From contig JAJXUQ010000036.1 of NCBI GenBank assembly GCA_021782685.1, positions 1-5,914 of the forward strand: a stretch of DNA of 5,914 nt. Direction: 5' to 3'. Shown piece after piece: positions 1 to 5,003 of this stretch (positions are counted from its first letter, which is position 1; every line of letters begins with the position of its first letter). The stretch is from a bacterium. Its GTDB lineage: Bacteria > Patescibacteriota > Minisyncoccia > Phycocordibacterales > Phycocordibacteraceae. A model generated the notes under the pieces. It was not told where the DNA came from and searched no databases. It saw only the letters and a program-made list of their open reading frames with translations. The position numbers and the translations under genes are program-made.

Positions 1-1
1 C

Positions 2-460
2 GCATCCGGTGCGCGCATCGAGGCTTATGACACCGCTCACCTCTCGGGCACCAACGCGATCGGCGTCATGACGGTGATCGAGGGTGGCGTACCGGTCAAG
101 AAAGAGTACCGGACCTTCCGCATCCGCGGCATCCGGAAAAATGACGACATCGCGTCCCTGAAAGAGATACTCACGCGGCGTTTCCAGCATCCGGAATGGC
201 CATTTCCGAAGGCCATCATCGTGGATGGCGGGAAAACGCATAAAAAAGCTGCGGAAGAAATGCTTGCCGCGGCGGAAATGAGCATTCCGGTCGTAGCGGT
301 GGTGAAGGACGAACGGCACCGTCCGCGCGAAGTCATCGGCGCACGCCGCGCGCTCGTGAGCGATGCCGACGCGGTGCTCGCCAACAGCGAGGCGCACCGC
401 TTTTCGCTCGCGCGGCACCGGCGCGCACGCGCGGCGAGTATCCGATGCCCGCGCATTTGA
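2..460 (+). CDS. uvrC: UvrABC system protein C, C-terminal endonuclease part (5' end outside window)
   Basis: UvrC makes the dual incision around bulky lesions in nucleotide excision repair, after UvrA/UvrB have located the damage. The window holds about 152 codons of its RNase H-like nuclease domain, open from the first base. Visible family motifs are EAYDTAHLSGT near the start, IIVDGGK at 215-232 and SEAHRFSLARHRRAR at 386-430. The Asp at 29-31, Asp at 224-226 and His at 395-397 match the Asp/Asp/His catalytic set known for this domain, so the core looks intact. The protein ends about a dozen residues after the His motif. The usual C-terminal tandem helix-hairpin-helix DNA-binding domain is absent, and the 66 bases before ndk cannot encode it. 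The stop is TGA. The gene is certainly uvrC by motif; whether the short end is natural to the lineage is inferred. Confidence 0.9.
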   Translation, partial: ASGARIEAYDTAHLSGTNAIGVMTVIEGGVPVKKEYRTFRIRGIRKNDDIASLKEILTRRFQHPEWPFPKAIIVDGGKTHKKAAEEMLAAAEMSIPVVAVVKDERHRPREVIGARRALVSDADAVLANSEAHRFSLARHRRARAASIRCPRI

Positions 461-513
461 CTCGGGTAGCGGATACCGATAGTATCCAGACGGAATCTTC
501 CATGTCCTATTGC

Positions 514-520
514 GAGGAGG
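514..520 (+). promoter_or_regulatory. Strong Shine-Dalgarno site of ndk
   Basis: GAGGAGG lies six bases before the GTG at 527. It fixes that GTG as the ndk start, rather than the ATG at 502 or 445, which are in another frame. It is the only convincing ribosome binding site at a gene start in the window. Confidence 0.75.
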
Positions 521-526
521 TGTGCC

Positions 527-939
527 GTGTCGTTCGAATCTACCGTAGTCCTTATCAAACCGGATGGAGTCTTGATTGGAGCCACGGAAAAATCATCGAT
601 CTGTATCTGGTGGCGGGCTTGAATGTATACGCTCGCAAAAAAATCCATTTCTCATCCCACCAGGTGAAGGTCTTCTATGGCGAACACGCCGGAAAGTTTT
701 ATTTCCCGGCGCTCGTGTTGGCGATGACCAGCGGCCCGTCTATCGCGATGGTGTTGCAGGGGGAAGACGCGGTAGCACGGGTTCGCGAATTGAACGGAGC
801 AACCGACCCGAGTAAAGCCGCACCGGGCACGATCCGACACGTTTTCCGAAGCGCAGGCGGACCGTTCAATACGGTCCACGGTTCGGATAGCGTCGAAGCT
901 GCCCGCAGGGAGATGCGCATCTTATTCAATGGCCCGTGA
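527..939 (+). pseudogene. ndk: Nucleoside diphosphate kinase, interrupted by a one-base deletion
   Basis: NDK moves the gamma phosphate from ATP to other (d)NDPs through a phospho-histidine and balances cytoplasmic NTP pools. From the GTG at 527 the reading is MSFESTVVLIKPDGVLIGATEK, then the frame is lost at the A5 run 588-592 and a stop follows at 620-622. The rest of the family sequence continues in the -1 frame from KIIDLYLVAGL to the TGA at 937-939. One added A gives a 137-residue protein, normal for the family, and the stretch from KPDG to the next conserved block (YGEH) has the canonical spacing without gaps. All expected active-site residues are then present: K11, Y51, R87, T93, R104, N115 and H118 (in VHGSDS). 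The gene follows uvrC by 66 bases and ends before a hairpin terminator. It may be a sequencing or assembly error in the homopolymer, a real mutation, or a slippage site. The family call is very sure; the cause of the frameshift is not. Confidence 0.88.
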
Positions 940-959
940 TAATCTGTCTGCTGTTCTCT

Positions 960-989
960 ACGTCGCCTCGAAAGGGCGACGTTTCTTTT
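960..989 (+). terminator. Intrinsic terminator after ndk
   Basis: A perfect 8-bp GC-rich stem, ACGTCGCC at 960-967 with GGCGACGT at 975-982, closes a 7-base loop and is followed by TTTCTTTT. It lies 20 bases after the ndk stop and should end uvrC/ndk transcription just before the ddl promoter. Confidence 0.8.
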
Positions 990-997
990 GCTATACT
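989..997 (+). promoter_or_regulatory. Extended -10 promoter of ddl
   Basis: TGC followed by TATACT at 992-997 matches an extended -10 element of the housekeeping sigma factor (TGN-TATAAT). There is no clear -35. Initiation about seven bases downstream would fall on or next to the ATG at 1004, giving a leaderless mRNA. The element begins directly at the end of the T run of the upstream terminator. Confidence 0.6.
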
Positions 998-1003
998 TTC
1001 TTC

Positions 1004-1966
1004 ATGCAAACTATCGTCGGCGTGCTGCGGGGCGGGCCGTCACGCGAGCATGAGGTGTCGCTTGAGACAGGGGCTGCGATCCTTGCGAACCTGCCTGAAG
1101 ATCGCTTCATCGCGCGCGACATATACATCGACAAGGACGGACAATGGCATGATCGCGGCCGCCCGGTCGCGCCTGATCGCGCGGTACGGCAGATCGATGC
1201 GGCTCTCATCGGCCTGCATGGTGCCTATGGCGAAGACGGGGAGGTGCAGCGAGTCCTTGAACGTTTCGGCATTCCCTATGCCGGCGCGGATTCTCTCGGT
1301 TCGTATCTCGCGACGCATAAGCTCCTGGCGAAAGCGCGCGCGCAAGAAGCAGGGCTGCGCACCCCGAGCTTCCGCTATATCGAACGCGCTGCGGATACCG
1401 AAGCGGTGGTGCGCGAGATCATCCGTATCTTCTCTCAGCCGGTAGTAGTGAAGCCGGTCGATTGGGGGTCGTCGGTCGGCGTCTCCGTCGTCGCCGGATA
1501 CGCACCGGTGCTTTCTGCAGTCGAGCGGCTTATCATCGAAGGCGCATCGGGCATCCTCGTCGAGGAATATATACGCGGACGAGAGGCAACGGCAGGGGTT
1601 GTCGAAGGACTTCGCGGCGAAGCGCTCTATGCGCTGCCGGCGGTCGAGATCGTCCCGCCCGCCGGAGATTTCTTCTCATACGCCGCGAAATACTCCGGTA
1701 CGGCGCGCGAAGTATGTCCCGGGGGTTTCTCCCGCGTCATGACCGAAGAGCTCCAAAGGGCCGCGAAAGTGATGCATCGCGCGCTCGGCTTGCGCCACTA
1801 TTCGCGTTCCGACTTTATCGTCACGCCCAAAAGCGTCTATTATCTGGAAACCAATACGCTGCCCGGACTTACCAAGGAATCGCTCTTTCCGAAGTCGCTT
1901 GCCGCTGTCGGCGTTTCGCTTCCCGACTTTCTTTCTCACCTGGTCAATCTTGCCTTCGCGCGGTAA
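1004..1966 (+). CDS. ddl: D-alanine--D-alanine ligase
   Basis: This cytoplasmic ATP-grasp ligase joins two D-alanines to make the dipeptide that MurF adds to the UDP-MurNAc tripeptide, so it implies peptidoglycan synthesis. At 320 residues it has the family's usual length. In order: N-terminal domain with LRGGPSREHEVSL (residues 8-20, with E17 where the family has its substrate Glu) and LHGAYGEDGEVQ (71-82); ATP-grasp part with KPVDWGSSVG (150-159), VEEYIRGRE (186-194) and the loop SYAAKYSG (225-232); and the metal-binding end with D270, E282 and N284 in SRSDF and LETNTLPGLT. Tyr230 in the AAKY motif fits D-Ala rather than D-lactate specificity, by alignment from memory. The frame is open up to 929, but the family start motif and a promoter at 992-997 support the ATG at 1004. 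No Shine-Dalgarno site precedes it. A tRNA cluster follows 30 bases after the TAA, with no clear terminator between. Confidence 0.95.
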   Translation: MQTIVGVLRGGPSREHEVSLETGAAILANLPEDRFIARDIYIDKDGQWHDRGRPVAPDRAVRQIDAALIGLHGAYGEDGEVQRVLERFGIPYAGADSLGSYLATHKLLAKARAQEAGLRTPSFRYIERAADTEAVVREIIRIFSQPVVVKPVDWGSSVGVSVVAGYAPVLSAVERLIIEGASGILVEEYIRGREATAGVVEGLRGEALYALPAVEIVPPAGDFFSYAAKYSGTAREVCPGGFSRVMTEELQRAAKVMHRALGLRHYSRSDFIVTPKSVYYLETNTLPGLTKESLFPKSLAAVGVSLPDFLSHLVNLAFAR

Positions 1967-1977
1967 AGTCTCCGTTG

Positions 1978-1986
1978 TGGTATCCT
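1978..1986 (+). promoter_or_regulatory. Probable extended -10 promoter of the tRNA cluster
   Basis: TGG followed by TATCCT at 1981-1986 lies ten bases before the first tRNA-Ala base, so transcription would start a few bases ahead of the mature 5' end. No -35 is evident. It resembles the elements before ddl and before tRNA-Val. Confidence 0.45.
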
Positions 1987-1996
1987 TTCTTCGTCC

Positions 1997-2069
1997 GGGC
2001 CGTTAGCTCAGTTGGTAGAGCACCACATTTGCAATGTGGGGGTCGCAGGTTCGAATCCTGTACGGTCCA
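1997..2069 (+). tRNA. tRNA-Ala (anticodon TGC)
   Basis: Full cloverleaf of 73 bases. The acceptor GGGCCGT pairs with ACGGTCC and includes the G3:U70 wobble that identifies alanine tRNAs. The D arm is GCTC/GAGC. The anticodon stem CCACA/TGTGG carries the loop TTTGCAA with anticodon TGC at 2030-2032. The T arm is GCAGG/CCTGT around TTCGAAT. The discriminator is A, followed by CCC rather than CCA, so the CCA end must be added by the CCA-adding enzyme. Confidence 0.97.
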
Positions 2070-2078
2070 CCCATCTTT

Positions 2079-2087
2079 TGCTATCCT
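2079..2087 (+). promoter_or_regulatory. Probable extended -10 promoter before tRNA-Val
   Basis: TGC-TATCCT with the -10 hexamer at 2082-2087 sits in the 28-base spacer between two tRNAs and 10 bases before tRNA-Val. It shares CTTTTGCTAT with the ddl promoter, where only one base of the hexamer differs (TATACT). It could give tRNA-Val its own start even if the cluster is also read through. Confidence 0.5.
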
Positions 2088-2097
2088 GGCATTGTTC

Positions 2098-2171
2098 GCG
2101 CTCTTAGCTCAGTTGGTTAGAGCGTTCGCTTCACACGCGAAAGGTCATAGGTTCGAATCCTATAGAGCGCA
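2098..2171 (+). tRNA. tRNA-Val (anticodon CAC)
   Basis: Cloverleaf of 74 bases. The acceptor GCGCTCT pairs perfectly with AGAGCGC. The D arm is GCTC/GAGC with a loop one base longer than in the tRNA-Ala. The anticodon stem TTCGC/GCGAA carries the loop TTCACAC with anticodon CAC at 2132-2134, reading GTG. The T arm is ATAGG/CCTAT around TTCGAAT. The discriminator is A, and the next bases are CTA, so CCA is not encoded. Confidence 0.96.
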
Positions 2172-2178
2172 CTAGCGA

Positions 2179-2208
2179 AGCAGGGGAGTTGTTCTCCTGC
2201 TGAGCAGG
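2179..2208 (+). other. Two competing hairpins in the spacer between tRNA-Val and tRNA-Pro
   Basis: AGCAGG at 2179-2184 and again at 2203-2208 both complement CCTGCT at 2196-2201. The upstream pairing gives a stem of about ten pairs spanning 2179-2201, including two G-U pairs. The downstream pairing gives a short hairpin, CCTGC-TGA-GCAGG. The two cannot form together. No T run follows, so neither looks like an ordinary terminator. A perfect AAGGAGGTG follows at 2210-2218 without a believable gene after it. Confidence 0.45.
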
Positions 2209-2226
2209 GAAGGAGGTGTTCTGTGT

Positions 2227-2297
2227 CGGGCCGTAGTATACCGGTAGTACGTACGCTTCGGGTGCGTAAAGACCGGGTTCGATTCCCGGCGGCCCGA
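2227..2297 (+). tRNA. tRNA-Pro (anticodon CGG)
   Basis: Cloverleaf of 71 bases. The acceptor CGGGCCG pairs with CGGCCCG and starts with the C1-G72 pair typical of bacterial proline tRNAs. The anticodon stem TACGC/GCGTA carries the loop TTCGGGT with anticodon CGG at 2259-2261, reading CCG. The T arm is CCGGG/CCCGG around TTCGATT. The discriminator is A and CCA is not encoded. Six more flanking bases pair outside the acceptor (CTGTGT before, ACACAG after), giving a 13-bp continuous stem in the precursor. Confidence 0.96.
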
Positions 2298-2318
2298 CAC
2301 AGATCGTCTCCTTCCGTC

Positions 2319-2389
2319 CGGGCCGTAGTATACCGGTAGTACGCATCCATGGGGTGGATGTAGACCGGGTTCGATTCCCGGCGGCCCGA
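2319..2389 (+). tRNA. tRNA-Pro (anticodon GGG)
   Basis: Cloverleaf of 71 bases with the same acceptor, D arm and T arm as the tRNA-Pro 21 bases upstream. The anticodon stem is CATCC/GGATG with the loop ATGGGGT and anticodon GGG at 2351-2353, reading CCC and CCU. The discriminator is A, followed by CCG, so CCA is not encoded. It is evidently a tandem duplicate of its neighbour with a new anticodon arm. Confidence 0.96.
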
Positions 2390-2443
2390 CCGCCTTCAAG
2401 GTTTATCCACCGGTGAACGGAACGCCCGTCGGAAACGGCGTAG

Positions 2444-2449
2444 TATACT
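2444..2449 (+). promoter_or_regulatory. -10 element before the STAS-like gene
   Basis: TATACT lies 24 bases before the ATG at 2474, so a short leader of about 18 bases is expected. A second -10-like GATACT at 2460-2465 would instead give a leaderless start. No -35 is clear. The hexamer is part of CGTAGTATAC, which is also the acceptor/D-arm junction of both tRNA-Pro genes just upstream. Confidence 0.45.
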
Positions 2450-2473
2450 GTATGCATAGGATACTATGGCCAT

Positions 2474-2851
2474 ATGGTAGACACGGAAGAGCAAAAGACG
2501 GATTCACCGAAGAATGAAGTGTTTTGTGAGAACGGCATCCTCATCTACCGGCTAACGGTTCCTGTCGATGACCAGGAATCAGAGCGGATTGATGCCCTTG
2601 GAAGATCCTTTTTAGATCGTAAAGAAGCGGATCGGGTTCTTATCGATATTCGCCGATCAAGCGACTTCTCTTCGGTTGCACGCAAACGATGGTCTAATTT
2701 CCTCGGATATCCCGGCATCGTAAAGACAGCAATCTTCGGTGGGAATACGTTCGTGCGGACGCTCGCGCTGTTCGTCATCGGCGCTTCGCGGAAGAAAAAC
2801 GTGAGATTCTTCGCGACAGAACGCGAAGCGCTCGAGTGGCTTCGCGCATAG
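2474..2851 (+). CDS. STAS/SpoIIAA-like domain protein, function unknown
   Basis: A soluble 125-residue protein with no signal peptide or membrane segment. After an acidic N-terminus (residues 1-15) it shows the alternating strands and helices of the STAS/SpoIIAA-like fold: a strand around GILIYRLTV (21-29), a buried strand VLIDIRRS (55-62), a helix with ARKRW (69-73), a strand KTAIFGGN (84-91), and the C-terminal FFATEREALEWL (112-123), whose form (F-T-EAL-WL) is common in SpoIIAA-like single-domain proteins. The DSxG-type serine site of anti-anti-sigma factors is not obvious, so phosphorylation control cannot be assumed. The start is the first ATG in frame; the only SD-like bases (AGGA at 2458-2461) are too far away to decide it. 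It precedes a DUF1059 gene by 37 bases and a histidine kinase by about 270, suggesting a role in the same signalling unit. The fold is a family-pattern judgement; the role is unknown. Confidence 0.75.
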   Translation: MVDTEEQKTDSPKNEVFCENGILIYRLTVPVDDQESERIDALGRSFLDRKEADRVLIDIRRSSDFSSVARKRWSNFLGYPGIVKTAIFGGNTFVRTLALFVIGASRKKNVRFFATEREALEWLRA

Positions 2852-2865
2852 TGTTTTCTGGTACT

Positions 2866-2885
2866 TAATCATAAATAATCATAAC
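2866..2885 (+). repeat. Two tandem copies of TAATCATAA with 10-bp period
   Basis: TAATCATAA occurs at 2866-2874 and 2876-2884, exactly one helical turn apart, in an AT-rich stretch ending three bases before the DUF1059 start codon. It may be part of the promoter or a binding site for a dimeric regulator. The AT-rich stretch also offers -10-like sequences, none of them clear. Confidence 0.6.
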
Positions 2886-2888
2886 GAT

Positions 2889-3077
2889 ATGAAGCAGCTC
2901 ACCTGTAGGGACATCGGCGTCGATTGTGATGTGAAGTTTGTCGGCGAGACAGAGGAAGAGATAATGGCGCAAGCCGCCGCTCACGCCTCGAGCGAACACA
3001 ATCTCCCAACGATCCCGGCGCATATCGATCAGATGTGCCGTGCGGCAATAAAAGATATTCCGGATCCGGCAGCGTAG
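2889..3077 (+). CDS. DUF1059 family small protein, predicted metal-binding
   Basis: A 62-residue cytoplasmic protein that matches the DUF1059 pattern along its whole length: MKxLxCRDIGxDCD at 1-14, the ETEEEI block at 20-25, and a helix with HASSEH at 32-37. The family has no proven function. It is described as a predicted small metal-binding protein, and C6, C13, H32 and H37 here could be ligands, which is inference. The ATG at 2889 has no Shine-Dalgarno site and sits just after an AT-rich repeat. The gene lies between the STAS-like gene and the histidine kinase, with 45 bases before the kinase. Its length is at the short end for the family (often 55-100 residues as a single domain), and nothing looks broken. 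Confidence 0.85.
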   Translation: MKQLTCRDIGVDCDVKFVGETEEEIMAQAAAHASSEHNLPTIPAHIDQMCRAAIKDIPDPAA

Positions 3078-3122
3078 CCCTAGGAAGAAGCAGGACACAG
3101 GAATTCGATCCACCCTACCCGA

Positions 3123-4937
3123 ATGGCACAGTCTATCCTGAGCGGCGTCCTCTCCTTCGTTGCGGAGGGAATCCTTGTGTTTACCCCGGAAGGGACGATC
3201 ATACTCGCGAATCCGCACGCGAGCCTTTTGCTTGATTACACCAGCAGCGAGCTCGTCGGCAAAAACATAAGTGACATCTTCGTCCTAACCTTTGACTCCG
3301 CTCCGCTTACGCCCGAGGAAGGTATCGTGCACATCCTCTTTACGACAGGGAAAGTGTTTACTGTCTCGCACGGTAAAGTCGCCTACCTTACTTCGCGCTC
3401 GGGCAGAAAGTTCCCAGTATTCGTCTCGGCCCGCTCGTTCATGCTCGAAAACGGCGCTGCGGGCGTGTTGGTGTTCCGTGACATCACGAACGAGAAGAAG
3501 CTTGAGAACTACAAGACAGGCACCGCGCAGCGCCTCTCCGAGCTCACGCCGTTCCTCCAGCGGACCGCGACCGGAGACTTCTCGGAAGTACCGAAAATCC
3601 CGTACCAGGAAGACGAGTTCACCGAACTCTTCGTCGGCCTCCGTCTCATGATAGAAGACCTACGCGAAGCGCAAGCGCAGCGCGAGAAGGAACAGGCGGA
3701 AAAGATAGCCGCAGTAAAAAAGACCGAAGAGGAGCGGCGGCAGCTTGCCGAGGAGTATTCAAGACGGCTTGAGAAACAGGTTGAAGAAAAGACGCGCGAA
3801 ATCGTCCTTGCGAAAACGCATACCGAAACGATTATCGAAAACCTTACCAACGGCCTCCTTGAGTACGACAATGAGTTTACGCTGCTCCGTATGAACCGCG
3901 CCGCCGAAGCGATCCTCGGGATCGATCGCGGAGAGACGGTAGGGAAGAAGATTCTTCCGAAAGACGTCGATCGGGAACGATGGCGCGCGCTTGTTAACGT
4001 CTCGTATCCCGCCCTCGCGCCGACGGTAAGAAAGATAAAACATGCCGCGACAGACCCTACGAATGCCGAAATAAACGAAATTGCGATCTCTTATCCGCTC
4101 GAACGCGAATTGCAGGTCATTACCGCGCCGATCATCGATCCGGCAACCGGAGAACAGCAGGGCTTCATAAAGCTCCTTCGTGACATCACGCGCGAAAAAA
4201 GCATCTCGAGAAGCAAGAGCGAATTCATTTCGATCGCGGCGCACCAGCTCCGCACGCCGCTTTCAGCGATGAAATGGACGCTGCACATGGTCATTAATGG
4301 AGACGAAGGACCGCTCAATCCTCCGCAGCATGAACTTCTCAGCAACGGCTATAAGACCAACGAGAAGATGATCCAACTCGTGAACGATCTCCTCAACGTG
4401 GCGCGTATCGAAGAAGGGCGCTTCGGTTACGACTTCAAGTCAGACGACCTGATGAAAGTCGTCGAGAGCGTCGTTGACGCTGCGGAAGTATCCGCACGCG
4501 AAAAAAGCGTGACGATCACAGTCGCGACGCCGGAAGGGAAGCCGCCGCTCTTCGTTTTTGACGCGAGCAAGGTAACGCTTGCGCTCCAGAATCTGGTCGA
4601 TAACGCGGTCAAATATACCCCGGCCGGAGGAACAGTCTCTCTCACCCTCCTCATTCGAGGAGAATCTCTCGAGATCGAAGTGCGGGATACGGGCATCGGC
4701 ATCCCCTCGGGACAGATCAATATGCTTTTTACCAAATTCTTCCGTGCCGATAATGCGCTGCGCACGCAGACGGACGGTTCCGGCTTGGGGCTTTATCTCG
4801 CTAAGAACGTGGCCGTGCGGCACGGCGGATCGCTCCGTGTCGAATCAGAAGAAGGCGTCGGATCAACCTTCTTTTTCTCGCTTCCTTTGGACGCGGGACG
4901 TATCCCGAAAAACGATGTCTCGCTCGATGAGTTGTAG
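3123..4937 (+). CDS. Soluble PAS-HAMP-like-PAS sensor histidine kinase
   Basis: A 604-residue kinase that autophosphorylates on His and should pass the phosphate to a receiver, probably the double-receiver protein 66 bases downstream. Domains: PAS at about 6-125 (ending in VLVFRDITNEKK), a HAMP-like segment at about 134-182 (ATGDFSE then EDEFTELFVGLRLMIEDL), a charged coiled coil at about 180-235, a second PAS at about 235-358 (ending in LLRDITREK), the HisKA dimerisation helix with the H-box SEFISIAAHQLRTPLSAMKW and phospho-acceptor H374 (codon 4242-4244), and the HATPase domain with N-box QNLVDNAVKYTP (489-500), DTGIGIP (522-528), the FTKFFRA F-box and GSGLGLYLAKNV (552-563). All catalytic motifs look intact. 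No membrane segment or signal peptide is visible, so it senses in the cytoplasm; no ligand residue can be named. The start is the first ATG after an in-frame TAG at 3081 and lies just before the first PAS; no Shine-Dalgarno site precedes it. Confidence 0.95.
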   Translation: MAQSILSGVLSFVAEGILVFTPEGTIILANPHASLLLDYTSSELVGKNISDIFVLTFDSAPLTPEEGIVHILFTTGKVFTVSHGKVAYLTSRSGRKFPVFVSARSFMLENGAAGVLVFRDITNEKKLENYKTGTAQRLSELTPFLQRTATGDFSEVPKIPYQEDEFTELFVGLRLMIEDLREAQAQREKEQAEKIAAVKKTEEERRQLAEEYSRRLEKQVEEKTREIVLAKTHTETIIENLTNGLLEYDNEFTLLRMNRAAEAILGIDRGETVGKKILPKDVDRERWRALVNVSYPALAPTVRKIKHAATDPTNAEINEIAISYPLERELQVITAPIIDPATGEQQGFIKLLRDITREKSISRSKSEFISIAAHQLRTPLSAMKWTLHMVINGDEGPLNPPQHELLSNGYKTNEKMIQLVNDLLNVARIEEGRFGYDFKSDDLMKVVESVVDAAEVSAREKSVTITVATPEGKPPLFVFDASKVTLALQNLVDNAVKYTPAGGTVSLTLLIRGESLEIEVRDTGIGIPSGQINMLFTKFFRADNALRTQTDGSGLGLYLAKNVAVRHGGSLRVESEEGVGSTFFFSLPLDAGRIPKNDVSLDEL

Positions 4938-5003
4938 ACCGTTCATCAACACCTTATCCATAGCGGTTTAGGAACATATGTACTACGCTGTATCACATAC
5001 ACT

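Noticed and set aside
471..487. Hairpin GGATAC/GTATCC between uvrC and ndk
   Set aside because: Six pairs, but no T run follows and it precedes a gene likely transcribed with uvrC; not a supported terminator. The embedded TATCCA is too weak to call a promoter.
37..648. Long minus-strand open frame of 203 codons across uvrC and ndk
   Set aside because: It is the shadow of two genes recognised by family motifs on the + strand; its sequence is rich in Ser, Arg and Ala with no domain pattern.
1462..2175. Plus-strand open frame running from inside ddl through two tRNA genes
   Set aside because: It overlaps ddl in another frame and reads across two clear tRNA cloverleaves; it is Arg-rich and low in complexity as expected from GC-rich out-of-frame reading.
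2408..2440. Palindrome CACCGGTG and an imperfect CGCC/GGCG stem after the last tRNA
   Set aside because: Possible terminator for the tRNA cluster, but the stem is bulged and no T run follows.
2117..2457. Minus-strand frames with the phrase GPPGIEPG or similar across the tRNA cluster
   Set aside because: These are antisense readings of tRNA genes, a well-known source of false proteins in databases.
3060..3069. Palindrome CCGGATCCGG at the end of the DUF1059 gene
   Set aside because: It is coding, short and without T run; probably chance in GC-rich DNA.
4938..5003. Possible terminator between kinase and receiver genes (ACCG and CGGT)
   Set aside because: Only four pairs with a long loop and no T run; the two genes may well be co-transcribed.
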